Shown piece after piece: positions 53,197-63,004 of a DNA stretch of 64,000 bases. Source of the DNA: SVEL01 sp045126215 (lineage in GTDB: Bacteria; Bacillota; Clostridia; Lachnospirales; Lachnospiraceae); NCBI GenBank assembly GCA_045126215.1, contig JBGVOD010000038.1, forward strand, positions 18,353 through 82,352, written 5' to 3'. A program made the translations under genes and the position numbers. Below the pieces are notes generated by a model. The model was not told where the DNA came from and did not search any database. It saw nothing but the letters and a program-made list of their open reading frames with translations. Numbering within the stretch: the first letter of the stretch is position 1; every line of letters begins with the position of its first letter.

Positions 53197-54793
53197 AAAA
53201 TTCCTCCTTCATATCCTCTGTAAAATATTTACTCATTGATATTACGGAATTCATTGAAAAGTCACCTACTATTTCATATCTTCCCTTATTAAATAAAACT
53301 ATGTCTTTTATATCATATGCCCCTTCTGAATCAAGAGGAATTATCTCTGTAATTCTCTCGATGTAACGATTTCCATATATATCCTTCTCCAAATGAATAT
53401 CGAAATTTATTGCTTCCACAACTTGAGCAGTAGCAACATTTTCATTATTGAATATTCCACAGGACAACATTGAATTTCTCATATATTTTATAAGATTATC
53501 CGTAGTCTTTGCATGATGTGTAAACAGAGTAAACATTGAACCAACTTGCGACATTTGTATCATCCATGCAGCAACAGCATTTGAAGCAACCTCTCCTAAA
53601 ATATTTACAGTGCCGTCTGTCTTCTTCTGAACATCAAGACCTTCCTGGCCCGATACATAATCAGTCTCCCTGAAAGACAAAATATTTCTATCCGGATACT
53701 CTTGTCTAAGATTAAGTTCAAAACTCATCTCCTGAACACGAAGATTATATGAAGGATTTATCATTCCAATCAAACTCATAAGGAGTGTTGTTTTCCCACA
53801 TCCCTGAGCTCCTGTAATTCCACAGACTCTGCATCCCTTAATTAACCACGACAAAATCTCTATAACTATATTTGCACCATCCTGGTTAATTATTTCCTTT
53901 ATATCCTTATGTTCCAAAGTATCAAACTTTCTAACAAAAAATGCAAAGCTCTCTGCAAATGGTGGTCTTACAACTACAACTCTTGAATGGTCTTTCATCT
54001 CATTTACAATATATCCTTTTGCTTTGGATAACTGTCCTGGATTTCCATATCTATATATGTTTAGCGATATTCTTTCAAGTTCCTTTACATTTTCAAAATC
54101 AAGAAAATCAAGATGATACGTCTTCCCTTTTAAAAACATCCAGACATTGTTAAACTCACCATCTGCCCCTGAAACACCTCCTGATACCCCCTCTATCTTC
54201 ATATCGCGTAAATCATCTATTACTCCAAGTCCCTTATATCCTGAATATACTCTCTGAACAAGAATATTCAGCTTGTCATCATCGGAAATCTCATATTCCA
54301 AACTGCTGTATGCCTTGTCTATATCTTCCTTTGAAATAATATTTGATTCATCGCTCTTCTCATAAAAACCATTATGTACAAATAGCATATTAACAGCATC
54401 AGTTTTGTATCTTAAATAATATACATATAAAATTACGTCAAACTTATCCCTTGAAGACATTCTTTCAGTATCTGTAAACGGAATATATTCTTCAATTTTT
54501 TCTCCTTTTACTATATGATGTTCAATTAAAATATCTTTTATAATCTCTTTTACAAATGATTTTGCATGGATATCTCCAATACCACAGTTTTTAAGAGCAT
54601 TTCGTAAATCAATTTTCTTTTTCTTTAGTTCCTTAAGTTCTTCATCACTCATACTGATTTCATAGATATTTGAACGAAGGATACCATTTATCTCTTCACT
54701 TACCCTGTCAATAAGTCTGCTAATATCTGCTTTATCATTTGTCTTGTTTACAATTACTTTCCGAATAGCTTTAGTACTTTTCTTCATATACAC
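53165..54793 (-). CDS. TadA/CpaF-family secretion ATPase
   Basis: A 542-residue hexameric secretion ATPase. It has Walker A GAQGCGKTTLL, an Asp-box region, Walker B with ILGEVASN, and a His box TLFTHHAKTTDNLI, all in the order of CpaF/TadA. The N-terminal region (about 1-290) is longer and contains EIKNGE-like helical segments. It powers pilus assembly or pseudopilus secretion. It overlaps the CpaE-like gene by 23 nt upstream and the membrane gene by 32 nt downstream. Confidence 0.88.
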   Translation of the reverse strand: MYMKKSTKAIRKVIVNKTNDKADISRLIDRVSEEINGILRSNIYEISMSDEELKELKKKKIDLRNALKNCGIGDIHAKSFVKEIIKDILIEHHIVKGEKIEEYIPFTDTERMSSRDKFDVILYVYYLRYKTDAVNMLFVHNGFYEKSDESNIISKEDIDKAYSSLEYEISDDDKLNILVQRVYSGYKGLGVIDDLRDMKIEGVSGGVSGADGEFNNVWMFLKGKTYHLDFLDFENVKELERISLNIYRYGNPGQLSKAKGYIVNEMKDHSRVVVVRPPFAESFAFFVRKFDTLEHKDIKEIINQDGANIVIEILSWLIKGCRVCGITGAQGCGKTTLLMSLIGMINPSYNLRVQEMSFELNLRQEYPDRNILSFRETDYVSGQEGLDVQKKTDGTVNILGEVASNAVAAWMIQMSQVGSMFTLFTHHAKTTDNLIKYMRNSMLSCGIFNNENVATAQVVEAINFDIHLEKDIYGNRYIERITEIIPLDSEGAYDIKDIVLFNKGRYEIVGDFSMNSVISMSKYFTEDMKEEFYEKYCISVQQ

Positions 54794-55583
54794 CAGCCTT
54801 TTCCAAAATCATATTTGTAGCTAAATACAAATGATTAATAAAATCAAAATTAACATCGTTTCTTTTTGTATAAATACTTTTTGAGATAAAATCTACAACT
54901 TTTCCTTCAGCAATAGCATCATGAAAATGAATATTATATGGTATTACTGCAATATTCTCTTTAGGAATGTGATATTTATTGCATATCATCTCTATATCTT
55001 CATTTGAATTCCGGTCGTATCTCCCCACTAGAAATACAGTTTTCTTTCTATAAAATTCTGTTCTAAGAAATGAATCTATATGTTGCATTCCCTGACATAT
55101 ATTTACAACAATAACATCACTCTCTTCCATTATCTTTCTTGATAAAACTTTCTTACCATTTTGATTATCAATAAAATTTATATCACTGATATTTTCAAGT
55201 ACTTTTGGTAGTTTCTTTGAAAGATAATCTATTGATTCATCATCAATGCCATATTTTATCTTTTTTGAAGAAGGAAGATAATATATACTTGTATTTCTTA
55301 CATTTTTAACCTGAGAATATACTTCTTCTTCACACAGTTCTTTAAGTTTGGCATTGTTTAAAAGTTCATCTATACCTTCTTTTTTAAAATAAGATACTTC
55401 ATCTCTAATAAGATTGCTTCTACCCTTTCCCTCAAAGATTTCTTCAATAGGTTTACTATCACAATCATATTGTAAAAATAGTGTACGAAATGAATACATA
55501 ACTGATGCCATCGTTCCAATAGCTAACATATTTCCACTCGTCGCACCTCGTCCATTTACATTGCTCCAAAATGCAATATTCAC
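54771..55583 (-). CDS. CpaE-like (TadZ) ParA-superfamily protein with degenerate P-loop
   Basis: A 270-residue protein whose start MNIAFWSNVNGRGATSGNMLAIG lies where a deviant Walker A (KGGxGKT) should be; no Lys is present, so ATP binding is likely lost. The rest keeps a P-loop-like beta/alpha pattern (VIVVNICQG, AVIPYN). Position first in a Tad-like operon suggests a TadZ/CpaE localisation factor. The GTG start has no good SD. No gene of the operon encodes a prepilin peptidase. Confidence 0.72.
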   Translation of the reverse strand: MNIAFWSNVNGRGATSGNMLAIGTMASVMYSFRTLFLQYDCDSKPIEEIFEGKGRSNLIRDEVSYFKKEGIDELLNNAKLKELCEEEVYSQVKNVRNTSIYYLPSSKKIKYGIDDESIDYLSKKLPKVLENISDINFIDNQNGKKVLSRKIMEESDVIVVNICQGMQHIDSFLRTEFYRKKTVFLVGRYDRNSNEDIEMICNKYHIPKENIAVIPYNIHFHDAIAEGKVVDFISKSIYTKRNDVNFDFINHLYLATNMILEKAGVYEEKY

Positions 55584-55796
55584 ATCTGTACCATGGTAAA
55601 AAAAATAGAACCAACGACTTCTTTGAAATTTTGAATTAAGATTTAAGATGTATTTATGATAAGTTCATTTTTTAATTTTGTAAATAGTACTAAAGTATTA
55701 TTCTTTTTTTCTAATCACGTCTCTTTATGAGTGTTGATTTTTGACTTGATATATATTAAACTACTTCATAGAAAAAAATAATTGGAGGTTATATAA
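55584..55796. other. divergent intergenic region between the Tad-like operon and pyrB
   Basis: 213 bp, AT-rich, without a gene. It must hold promoters for both directions. A weak pyrB promoter (TTGATT-17-TAAACT) and an imperfect hairpin (55683-55702, followed by CTTTTTTT) are visible on the plus strand. No PyrR-binding loop consensus is evident. Confidence 0.45.
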
Positions 55797-56717
55797 ATGA
55801 AGCATTTAATAAGTCCTCTTGATTTTTCTGTTGAAGAGCTATCAAATTTACTTGATTTAGCCAGTGACATAGAGAAAAATCCTGACAAATACAAAAATGC
55901 CTGCAACGGCAAGAAAATTGCAACATTATTCTATGAACCAAGTACCAGAACAAGACTTAGTTTTGAGGCTGCCATGATTAATTTAGGTGGTCAGGTTTTA
56001 GGTTTCTCATCAGCTGCTTCCAGCTCTGCCGCTAAAGGTGAAAGTGTTTCAGATACAATTCGAATGATTTCCTGCTACGCAGACATATGTGCCATGCGCC
56101 ATCCAAAGGAGGGAGCACCTCTTGTAGCATCTTTAAAATCTTCTATCCCTGTTATTAACGCAGGAGATGGTGGTCATCAACATCCAACTCAAACTCTTAC
56201 GGATTTAATGACAATCCGTTCTCTAAAAGGAAGACTTGACGGTCTTACAATTGGTCTTTGTGGAGATTTAAAATTTGGTCGTACTGTTCATTCTCTTATT
56301 AATGCTCTTGTAAGATATAATAATATAAAGTTTGTACTTATCTCTCCTACTGAATTACGTATACCAAGCTATATTCGAGAGGAAGTTTTAGAGGCAAACA
56401 ACATTCCTTATAAAGAAGTTACTCATATGGAAGATGCATTGGGTGAACTTGACATATTATATATGACACGTGTACAGCGTGAGCGTTTCTTTAATGAGGC
56501 CGAATATATAAGACTTAAAGACACATATATTTTAGATAAAGAGAAGATGTCTATTGCAAATAAGGATATGCTGGTATTACATCCACTTCCACGTGTAAAT
56601 GAAATATCTGTTGAGGTAGATGACGATCCACGTGCTGTGTACTTTAAGCAGGTTCAATATGGTGTTTATGTCAGAATGGCTCTAATACTTACACTTCTTA
56701 ACATAAAAGTAGACTAG
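55797..56717 (+). CDS. pyrB: aspartate carbamoyltransferase catalytic subunit
   Basis: A 306-residue enzyme making carbamoylaspartate from carbamoyl phosphate and aspartate, the first committed step of pyrimidine synthesis. It has carbamoyl phosphate loop STRTRLSFE, the catalytic His-Pro in HPTQTLTDL and the aspartate loop HPLPRVNEIS. SD TTGGAGG is 8-9 nt upstream. pyrI follows after 11 bp, so the enzyme is the regulated c6r6 type. Confidence 0.96.
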   Translation: MKHLISPLDFSVEELSNLLDLASDIEKNPDKYKNACNGKKIATLFYEPSTRTRLSFEAAMINLGGQVLGFSSAASSSAAKGESVSDTIRMISCYADICAMRHPKEGAPLVASLKSSIPVINAGDGGHQHPTQTLTDLMTIRSLKGRLDGLTIGLCGDLKFGRTVHSLINALVRYNNIKFVLISPTELRIPSYIREEVLEANNIPYKEVTHMEDALGELDILYMTRVQRERFFNEAEYIRLKDTYILDKEKMSIANKDMLVLHPLPRVNEISVEVDDDPRAVYFKQVQYGVYVRMALILTLLNIKVD

Positions 56718-56728
56718 GAGGGTTAGCC

Positions 56729-57157
56729 ATGTTAAATGTAGGAAGCTTAAATGAAGGATTTGTTCTTGACCATATCAAATCTGGAAAATCAATGGATATA
56801 TACAACTACCTTGGTCTTGACAAACTTGACTGTCAGGTTGCAATTATAAAAAATGCAAGAAGCAACAAAATGGGCAGAAAAGATATCATAAAAATAGAAT
56901 GTCCTATAGATGTAATCAATTTGGACATCCTTGGATATATAGATCATAATATTACAGTTAATATTATTCATAATGGAAAGATTGTTGATAAGAAGCAGTT
57001 AACTCTTCCAAAGACAATAAGAAACGTAATTACATGTAAAAATCCAAGATGTATTACCTCTATTGAACAAGAACTTGAACATATTTTTGTTTTGACTGAT
57101 GAGGAAAAACAGATTTACAGATGCAAATATTGCGAAGAAAAATATAGAAATATATAG
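56729..57157 (+). CDS. pyrI: aspartate carbamoyltransferase regulatory subunit
   Basis: A 142-residue allosteric subunit with an N-terminal nucleotide-binding domain (DKLDCQVAIIKNARSNKMGRKD) and a C-terminal zinc domain with four cysteines (CKNPRC and CKYCEEKY). It binds CTP/ATP to regulate PyrB. SD GGAGGG lies 7 nt before the ATG. The pair is followed by a strong bidirectional terminator. Confidence 0.96.
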   Translation: MLNVGSLNEGFVLDHIKSGKSMDIYNYLGLDKLDCQVAIIKNARSNKMGRKDIIKIECPIDVINLDILGYIDHNITVNIIHNGKIVDKKQLTLPKTIRNVITCKNPRCITSIEQELEHIFVLTDEEKQIYRCKYCEEKYRNI

Positions 57158-57167
57158 TTAATATATA

Positions 57168-57241
57168 AATAAGAGAGCACCAATTTACACAAAACTTTAA
57201 TCATATGATTTTGGTTTTATATAAATTGGTGCTCTCTTATT
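57168..57241. terminator. bidirectional terminator shared by pyrBI and rnpB
   Basis: Perfect 20-bp arms (57168-57187 / 57222-57241) with a 34-nt loop that contains its own partial hairpin. It separates the convergent pyrI and rnpB transcripts. Confidence 0.85.
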
Positions 57242-57585
57242 GTAAGTTTAACTATAAGCCGGATTATGTTTTAGATGATCATCTATCTAGATCTGATGTC
57301 ACCACCAGATTCAAGCGACCTACCCGAGAACAAGCGGGCCACTTTATGTCCTCTATTCGGTCTTGCTTCGGATGGGGTTTACATATGCCCTGTTTGTTAC
57401 CAGACAGGCGGTAGTCTCTTACACTACCATTCCACCCTTACCATCAAAGATGGCGGTATATTTCTGTTGCACTTTCCTTAGAGTCGCCTCCACCAGACGT
57501 TATCTGGCATCCTGCCCTGTGAAGTCCGGACTTTCCTCACCTGCAGCCTTTCGGTCCTGCAGCCGCGACCATCTGTTAAACTTAC
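57242..57585 (-). ncRNA. rnpB: RNase P RNA
   Basis: The 344-nt RNA component of RNase P, which cleaves tRNA 5' leaders. The P1 ends pair (GTAAGTTTAAC with GTTAAACTTAC). The universal blocks GAGGAAAGTCCGGACTTC near the 5' end, CAGGGCAGGATGCC, and GGTAGGTCGCTTGAATC...GGTGGTGACATCAGA near the 3' end are all present. The P15-P17 layout is that of type A. Promoter and terminator are both in place. Confidence 0.97.
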
Positions 57586-57591
57586 TGAATT

Positions 57592-57620
57592 AGAATACGC
57601 ATTTTGTTTTTAAAAGTCAA
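57592..57620 (-). promoter_or_regulatory. promoter of rnpB
   Basis: Minus strand TTGACT (57615-57620), 17 nt, TATTCT (57592-57597), ending 7 nt before the RNA's 5' end. Confidence 0.8.
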
Positions 57621-57651
57621 GATGTTTTTCATATTTTGCTCGTCTAGCACC

Positions 57652-59325
57652 CTACAAATTAAAGCATCCGCCTCCAACAAATTCTCTTATTAACGAATTA
57701 GTTGGTATCTTCTCACTGGAAATTCCAAGAAAATAACTTAGAAACTTAATAAGTCGATTTGCTTCATTATATGCTTTACTACTTCTTGGAATCTGTAAAA
57801 GCAAAGGTTCAGCATATACTTTTAGAACGCTTAATTCATATATCATGGCAGAATTAAACATTACATCTGCATCTTCCTGAAATGGGAATATATAATTTTC
57901 TTCTCCATTTCTAACTGAAGGCCATCTCTCAATAGTCTCTTCAGCACTTGTTCCTCTTGTTCTTGCATCTCTAACAATTCTTCTAATGAGTCTGCCATCT
58001 GTAGTTGGAATTCTATTGTGTTCATCAATATTTAAAGAAGTCAAAGCACTTATATATATTTTAAATTTACTATCCTTATCAAGAGAATATGAAAGCTTAT
58101 CATTTAAACAATGAATACCTTCAATTACAAGGATATCATCCTTTCCAAGTTTGAGTTTATTTCCCTTATATTCTCTCTTGCCTGAAACAAAATTATATTT
58201 TGGCATATCCACGGTTTCGCCATTGCCTAGTGCTATCATATCCTTGTTAAACTGCTCAACATCAAGTGCTTCAAGGACTTCATAGTCATAATTTCCATCC
58301 TCATCTCTTGGAGTCATATCTCTATTTACAAAATAATCATCAACTGCAATCGGATGTGGCTTTAGACCTATTGCACGAAGCTGTATAGATAATCTGTGTG
58401 AGAATGTAGTCTTTCCTGATGATGAAGGACCTGCAATCATTACATATTTTACATTTCCTCTTCTCTTTATCTCTTCTGCAATATCTCCAATTTGCTTTTC
58501 AGCAATTGCCTCCTGCACCAATATCATATCTTCTATTGAACCACATGCAATATGTTCATTTAATGCACCAACTGTATCAATATCCAGCATTTCACCCCAT
58601 TTACTAGATTCACGTAACACATTATAAACCTTATTTTGTGGAGAAAATTGTGGAACTTCATTTGGATTTTCGAATGTTGGCAACTGTAAAACAAATCCGT
58701 CATCATATTGATATAATTGGAAGTTCTTTATATATCCTGTTGATGGAACCATATATCCATAAAAATAATCTTCAAATCCATTAAGACTATATACATTTAC
58801 TCTTGAATTTCTTCTATATTTGAACAATTTTACTTTATCATTCATTTTATGCTTCTTGAAACGATCAATTGCTACTGATGTCTCAAGTGTGGTCTTCTTA
58901 ATAGGATAATTCTGGTTTGTCATTTGAGTCATATGTTTTTGAACTTCATATAACAAATCCTGGTCTATCTTCACATTTCCATAAAGTTTGCAAAAATAGC
59001 CTTTACTAAGTGAATACATAATACTGATTTTATCAATATTATTTTTACCACAAATATCATAAAATGCCTTTAACATCATTAATGTTGCACTTCTTCGATA
59101 TGTTTCTATTCCACACTTTGTTGCAGTTGTGAAAAAACATACTGTACAATTGTCTTCAACTTTTTTAGTAAGTTCAGCTAACTTGCCATTAATACTTGCA
59201 AGAACTATATCATTATCATAATTATCTTTAAAATCCTTTGCAATCTCTTCAAGTGTTATCCCAACTGCATATTCCTTAGTAATATCACCTACTGTAACAT
59301 TGATTACTTCTGTCAATAAAATCAC
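57652..59325 (-). CDS. nucleoside kinase with TGS and ThrRS-like N-terminal domains
   Basis: A 557-residue protein combining an N-terminal TGS-like domain (about 1-70), a ThrRS/AlaRS-type SAD-like region (about 70-270), and a C-terminal uridine kinase/PRK domain (about 280-557). Walker A is GPSSSGKTTF and the substrate Asp lies in VDDYFVNRD. The family is annotated as uridine kinase or nucleoside kinase in Clostridia. It overlaps trmK by 4 nt and is the last gene of the dgt-dnaG-rpoD-trmK run. Confidence 0.88.
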   Translation of the reverse strand: MILLTEVINVTVGDITKEYAVGITLEEIAKDFKDNYDNDIVLASINGKLAELTKKVEDNCTVCFFTTATKCGIETYRRSATLMMLKAFYDICGKNNIDKISIMYSLSKGYFCKLYGNVKIDQDLLYEVQKHMTQMTNQNYPIKKTTLETSVAIDRFKKHKMNDKVKLFKYRRNSRVNVYSLNGFEDYFYGYMVPSTGYIKNFQLYQYDDGFVLQLPTFENPNEVPQFSPQNKVYNVLRESSKWGEMLDIDTVGALNEHIACGSIEDMILVQEAIAEKQIGDIAEEIKRRGNVKYVMIAGPSSSGKTTFSHRLSIQLRAIGLKPHPIAVDDYFVNRDMTPRDEDGNYDYEVLEALDVEQFNKDMIALGNGETVDMPKYNFVSGKREYKGNKLKLGKDDILVIEGIHCLNDKLSYSLDKDSKFKIYISALTSLNIDEHNRIPTTDGRLIRRIVRDARTRGTSAEETIERWPSVRNGEENYIFPFQEDADVMFNSAMIYELSVLKVYAEPLLLQIPRSSKAYNEANRLIKFLSYFLGISSEKIPTNSLIREFVGGGCFNL

Positions 59326-60062
59326 GACCTTTCTATAATATTTAAAACCTTATCAATTATTATATTTGCATTACAAAGTTCTAATACACGTTCTTTTAAT
59401 TCTTTTTTATCCTGATATTTTATGTTATCAATAATCTTCCCAAAATTTAACTTCTCTTTTTTTAAATACTCTGTAAGAACTGCACTTTTAGACTCTATAA
59501 GTCTTTTTCCATATAAGTACTCATATTCCTCATATTTATCGTTTAAAAATACACTTGCTTCAGAACTTTCTTCCCTAATAATAACCTCCCTCCTAATACA
59601 CTTCATTATCACATAATATTTAGATGAATCATATATCATCTCTTCTTTTGTAATAACATAATCATTTTTAACTAAATATTTTCTTACTTCATCAATCTCT
59701 GAATGTGGTGATAAAATAAGTTCTTTTACACTCTTAAGTACTTCCCTGCCCCTTTCTAATATATCAATTATTAATGCTCCACCCATACCTGCAATCAGAA
59801 CAGAATCAGCCTCACAATCTTTAAGCTTATCTAAACCATTTGAAAGTCTGACTTTTATCTTATCTTCAAGTCCTTCCATAATAATATGCTCTTTTGCTCT
59901 TTCCAGTGGTCCAACGTTTATGTCCATCGCAAGAGCAGATGGGATAATTCCTTCTGATACAAGATATATTGGTACATATCCATGGTCTGTTCCGATATCT
60001 GCCAGCCTGTGTGAGGGTGTAACAAAGCTCGCAACACATTGCAAACGCGCTGATATTTTCAT
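59322..60062 (-). CDS. trmK: tRNA (adenine22-N1)-methyltransferase
   Basis: A 246-residue SAM-dependent methyltransferase of the TrmK (YqfN) family. It has the SAM-binding motif ADIGTDHGYVPIYL, DSVLIAGMGGALI and LSPHSEIDEVRKYL. It modifies A22 in Ser and Tyr tRNAs. It starts directly after the rpoD stop codon and overlaps the nucleoside kinase start by 4 nt. The position behind rpoD is conserved in Firmicutes. Confidence 0.93.
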   Translation of the reverse strand: MKISARLQCVASFVTPSHRLADIGTDHGYVPIYLVSEGIIPSALAMDINVGPLERAKEHIIMEGLEDKIKVRLSNGLDKLKDCEADSVLIAGMGGALIIDILERGREVLKSVKELILSPHSEIDEVRKYLVKNDYVITKEEMIYDSSKYYVIMKCIRREVIIREESSEASVFLNDKYEEYEYLYGKRLIESKSAVLTEYLKKEKLNFGKIIDNIKYQDKKELKERVLELCNANIIIDKVLNIIERS

Positions 60063-61184
60063 CTAATCCTCCAAATAATCCTTCAGAAGCTTACTTCTGC
60101 TAGGATGTTTTAATTTTCTAAGTGCTTTTGCCTCAATCTGTCTTATTCTTTCTCTTGTTACTCCAAAAACTTTTCCAACCTCTTCAAGGGTTTTTGGATG
60201 TCCATCTTCAAGACCGAATCTAAGTAATATTACTTTTCTTTCTCTTTCTGTAAGCGTCGAAAGAGCTGTCTGCAACTGTTCTTTTAATAACATAAATGCC
60301 GCTGCCTCAGCTGGTGTTTCCGTCTTATCATCTTCAACAAAATCACCTAAATGACTGTCATCTTCTTCACCAACCGGTGACTCCAAAGATACTGGTTCCT
60401 GTGCAAATTTCATGATTTCATGAACCTTCTCAACTGTAATATCTAATGCTTTTGCAACTTCTTCATCAGTTGCCTCTCTCCCAAGTTCTGATACCAGCTG
60501 TCTTCTTGTTCTTGAAAGCTTGTTTATTGTTTCAACCATATGTACAGGAATACGTATCGTTCTTGCCTGATCTGCAATTGCTCTTGTGATAGCCTGTCTA
60601 ATCCACCATGTAGCATATGTACTGAACTTATACTGCATAGTATAATCAAATTTATCAACGGCCTTTAAAAGTCCTAAATTTCCTTCCTGAATTAAATCAA
60701 GAAACTGCATTCCTCTTCCAACGTATTTCTTTGCAATACTTACAACAAGTCTGAGATTTGCCTCTGCCAATTTCTTTTTTGCATTCAAATCTCCCTGCTC
60801 TACCTTTTTAGCAACTTCAATTTCTTCCTCTGCTGATAATAAAGGTATCTTTCCTATTTCTTTGAGATACATTCGTACAGGATCTTCTGTGCTGACACCC
60901 TCAGGAACACTTATGTCTAAGTTTTCCCCTTCTGAATATTCTTCACTTTCTACTATTTCTTTAAGCGAATCCTCATTTGGCTCATCAAGATCCTCCTCAA
61001 CCTTTTGAATTTCAATGTTTTGCTTTTCTGCTTCATCAAAAATAATTGCATATTGTTCTGGTTTTAGAACTATATTTTGGAAAAATCCTGCAATTTCATT
61101 GTACTCAATACTATTATTTTGAGTTTTAGCAAAACCTAGCAACTCATTTAGACATTTTTGAAATTCATCTTGATTAACTTTCAT
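60063..61184 (-). CDS. rpoD: RNA polymerase primary sigma factor
   Basis: A 373-residue SigA counted from the ATG at 61184 (GGGAGG 7 nt upstream). It has an acidic region 1.1, region 1.2 (DPVRMYLKEIGKIPLLSAEEE), region 2 (RMQFLDLIQEGNLGLLKAVDKFD, KFSTYATWWIRQAITRAI), region 3 (PVHMVETINK) and region 4 (TLEEVGKVFGVTRERIRQIEAKALRKLKHPSR). It directs housekeeping transcription. dnaG lies upstream and trmK downstream. Confidence 0.98.
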   Translation of the reverse strand: MKVNQDEFQKCLNELLGFAKTQNNSIEYNEIAGFFQNIVLKPEQYAIIFDEAEKQNIEIQKVEEDLDEPNEDSLKEIVESEEYSEGENLDISVPEGVSTEDPVRMYLKEIGKIPLLSAEEEIEVAKKVEQGDLNAKKKLAEANLRLVVSIAKKYVGRGMQFLDLIQEGNLGLLKAVDKFDYTMQYKFSTYATWWIRQAITRAIADQARTIRIPVHMVETINKLSRTRRQLVSELGREATDEEVAKALDITVEKVHEIMKFAQEPVSLESPVGEEDDSHLGDFVEDDKTETPAEAAAFMLLKEQLQTALSTLTERERKVILLRFGLEDGHPKTLEEVGKVFGVTRERIRQIEAKALRKLKHPSRSKLLKDYLED

Positions 61185-61221
61185 AATTAAACCTCCCAAT
61201 GTATCCTTAGAATACCTTCAT

Positions 61222-62979
61222 TTATAACGAAATGTGTATGTTATTTAATTCTTTCTGTTCTTTAATTATCTCCTGAAGCATCAAAATATCATTCACATTT
61301 TTGCTCCTGTAATCGATACTGTTCTTTTTCACAGTATATACTATATCATTTAAAGTTTTTTCTTTTTCACTCTTTTCCATATCCCCATGTAAAGACATAT
61401 TAAAGAGCGATGCAACCTCCGACTGAGAATCTCCATCCTCAAAATGATTTATAATACTAGCAGGATTTAATTTTCCCTCTTCTAGCTGTTCAAATAACAT
61501 TTTTGCAACGTCACTATAAATATCTATCACAAAGTCATCCACACAAATATATTTTTTTATAACATTATATATACCTGGTTCCTCAATAAGCCATGTAAGT
61601 AAACTTTTTAATGCTTTCCTAATACCATCATCCTTCTCTTTTCTGACTTCATTTACCTTGGCTTTTGCATTTATTTTTATATCTTCCTCCGTCATTGTAA
61701 GCGAAAGTGTATTTACAGATTTAACAAGAGCATCCCTTGGAATATTAAATTCATTACAAACTGCATCTATATATACATTTCTTGTAAGCTCATCTGGAAA
61801 TTCCAAGAGTTTTTTTGCCACATCAAGATAGAACTTTGATTTGCTATCAGGGTCTGAATAGTCCACATCATCACTCATTCTGTCTATTTCGTACATAAAC
61901 CCATTTCTTGCTTCATCTATACGCTTTTCATATTCTTCTTTTCCAAGAGCTTTTATAAATTCATCCGGATCCTTATATGGTTTCATATTAATAACTTTTA
62001 CTGAAAGTCCTGCCTCCTTCGCAATCGGAATTCCACGAAGTGCCGCTTTTATACCAGCTCCATCTGAATCATATGTCAGGTAAAGCTCGTCCGTATATCT
62101 TTTAATAAGTGCTGCCTGCCTTGTTGTAAATGCAGTTCCAAGTGAAGCAACAGCATTTATAAAACCTGCCTGGTGAAGCGATATAACATCCATATATCCC
62201 TCACATATAAGAATATATCCTGTCCTTGATGACCTTGCTATATTCATTCCGAATAGGTTTCGACTTTTATCAAAGAGCATAGTCTCCGGAGAGTTTAAAT
62301 ACTTTGGCTGACCATCTCCCATAACTCTTCCGCCAAAGGCAATAACTCTGTTATTTACATCCATTATTGGAAACATTACTCTTCCATTAAACTTGTCATA
62401 CACACCCTTTTCACTGAATGTGAATAATCCTGATTCTTTTAAAACACTGTCTTCATATCCTTTTTTCTTAAAATACTGATACAAATCATCTTTATAGTTT
62501 AATGAATACCCAAGTCCAAACTTCCTTATGGTATCATCCTGCAATCCTCTTTTTGTAAGATATTCGTATCCAACCTTACCATAATCGCTTTTTAGATTAT
62601 GGTAAAAATACTTTGCAGCCTCTTTGTTTATCTCTAAAAGCTTAGTTTTTAAATCAGCTTTTCTTTTTTCTTCCTTGCTGAATTCTCCCTCTGGTAAAGC
62701 AACCCCCGCTCTATCAGCAAGCATCTTAACAGCTTCTGTAAATGTATAATTTTCATATTTCATAACAAATGTAAAAACATTTCCGCCTGCTCCGCAACCA
62801 AAGCAATAATTCATCTGTTTTGATGGTGTAACTGAAAAAGATGGTGATTTTTCACTGTGAAATGGGCACAAACCAAAATACGTACTACCTCTCTTTTGTA
62901 ACTTTACATAAGAGGATACCACGTCCACAATATCATTTTTCATTCTGATGTCTTCAACTAAATCATCTGAGTAATACAT
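61222..62979 (-). CDS. dnaG: DNA primase
   Basis: A 585-residue primase that synthesises RNA primers at the replication fork. It has an N-terminal zinc finger CHC2 type (CPFHSEKSPSF...NYCFGCGAGG), a Toprim catalytic core (CEGYMDVIS, TYDSDGAG) and a C-terminal DnaB-interacting helicase-binding region (about 450-585). The gene precedes rpoD (37 bp), the classic macromolecular synthesis operon arrangement. Confidence 0.97.
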   Translation of the reverse strand: MYYSDDLVEDIRMKNDIVDVVSSYVKLQKRGSTYFGLCPFHSEKSPSFSVTPSKQMNYCFGCGAGGNVFTFVMKYENYTFTEAVKMLADRAGVALPEGEFSKEEKRKADLKTKLLEINKEAAKYFYHNLKSDYGKVGYEYLTKRGLQDDTIRKFGLGYSLNYKDDLYQYFKKKGYEDSVLKESGLFTFSEKGVYDKFNGRVMFPIMDVNNRVIAFGGRVMGDGQPKYLNSPETMLFDKSRNLFGMNIARSSRTGYILICEGYMDVISLHQAGFINAVASLGTAFTTRQAALIKRYTDELYLTYDSDGAGIKAALRGIPIAKEAGLSVKVINMKPYKDPDEFIKALGKEEYEKRIDEARNGFMYEIDRMSDDVDYSDPDSKSKFYLDVAKKLLEFPDELTRNVYIDAVCNEFNIPRDALVKSVNTLSLTMTEEDIKINAKAKVNEVRKEKDDGIRKALKSLLTWLIEEPGIYNVIKKYICVDDFVIDIYSDVAKMLFEQLEEGKLNPASIINHFEDGDSQSEVASLFNMSLHGDMEKSEKEKTLNDIVYTVKKNSIDYRSKNVNDILMLQEIIKEQKELNNIHISL

Positions 62980-63004
62980 GTAAGCTCCACCAATCTATTT
63001 CAAC

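Noticed and set aside
55683..55710. Hairpin with T-run upstream of pyrB, resembling a terminator or PyrR attenuator
   Set aside because: The stem is short and AT-rich with a 2-nt loop, and no PyrR-binding consensus is seen; evidence is too weak for an attenuator call.
57205..57593. Plus-strand frames of 68-76 residues
   Set aside because: They lie antisense to rnpB, whose conserved blocks explain the sequence; no SD or conserved protein pattern is visible.
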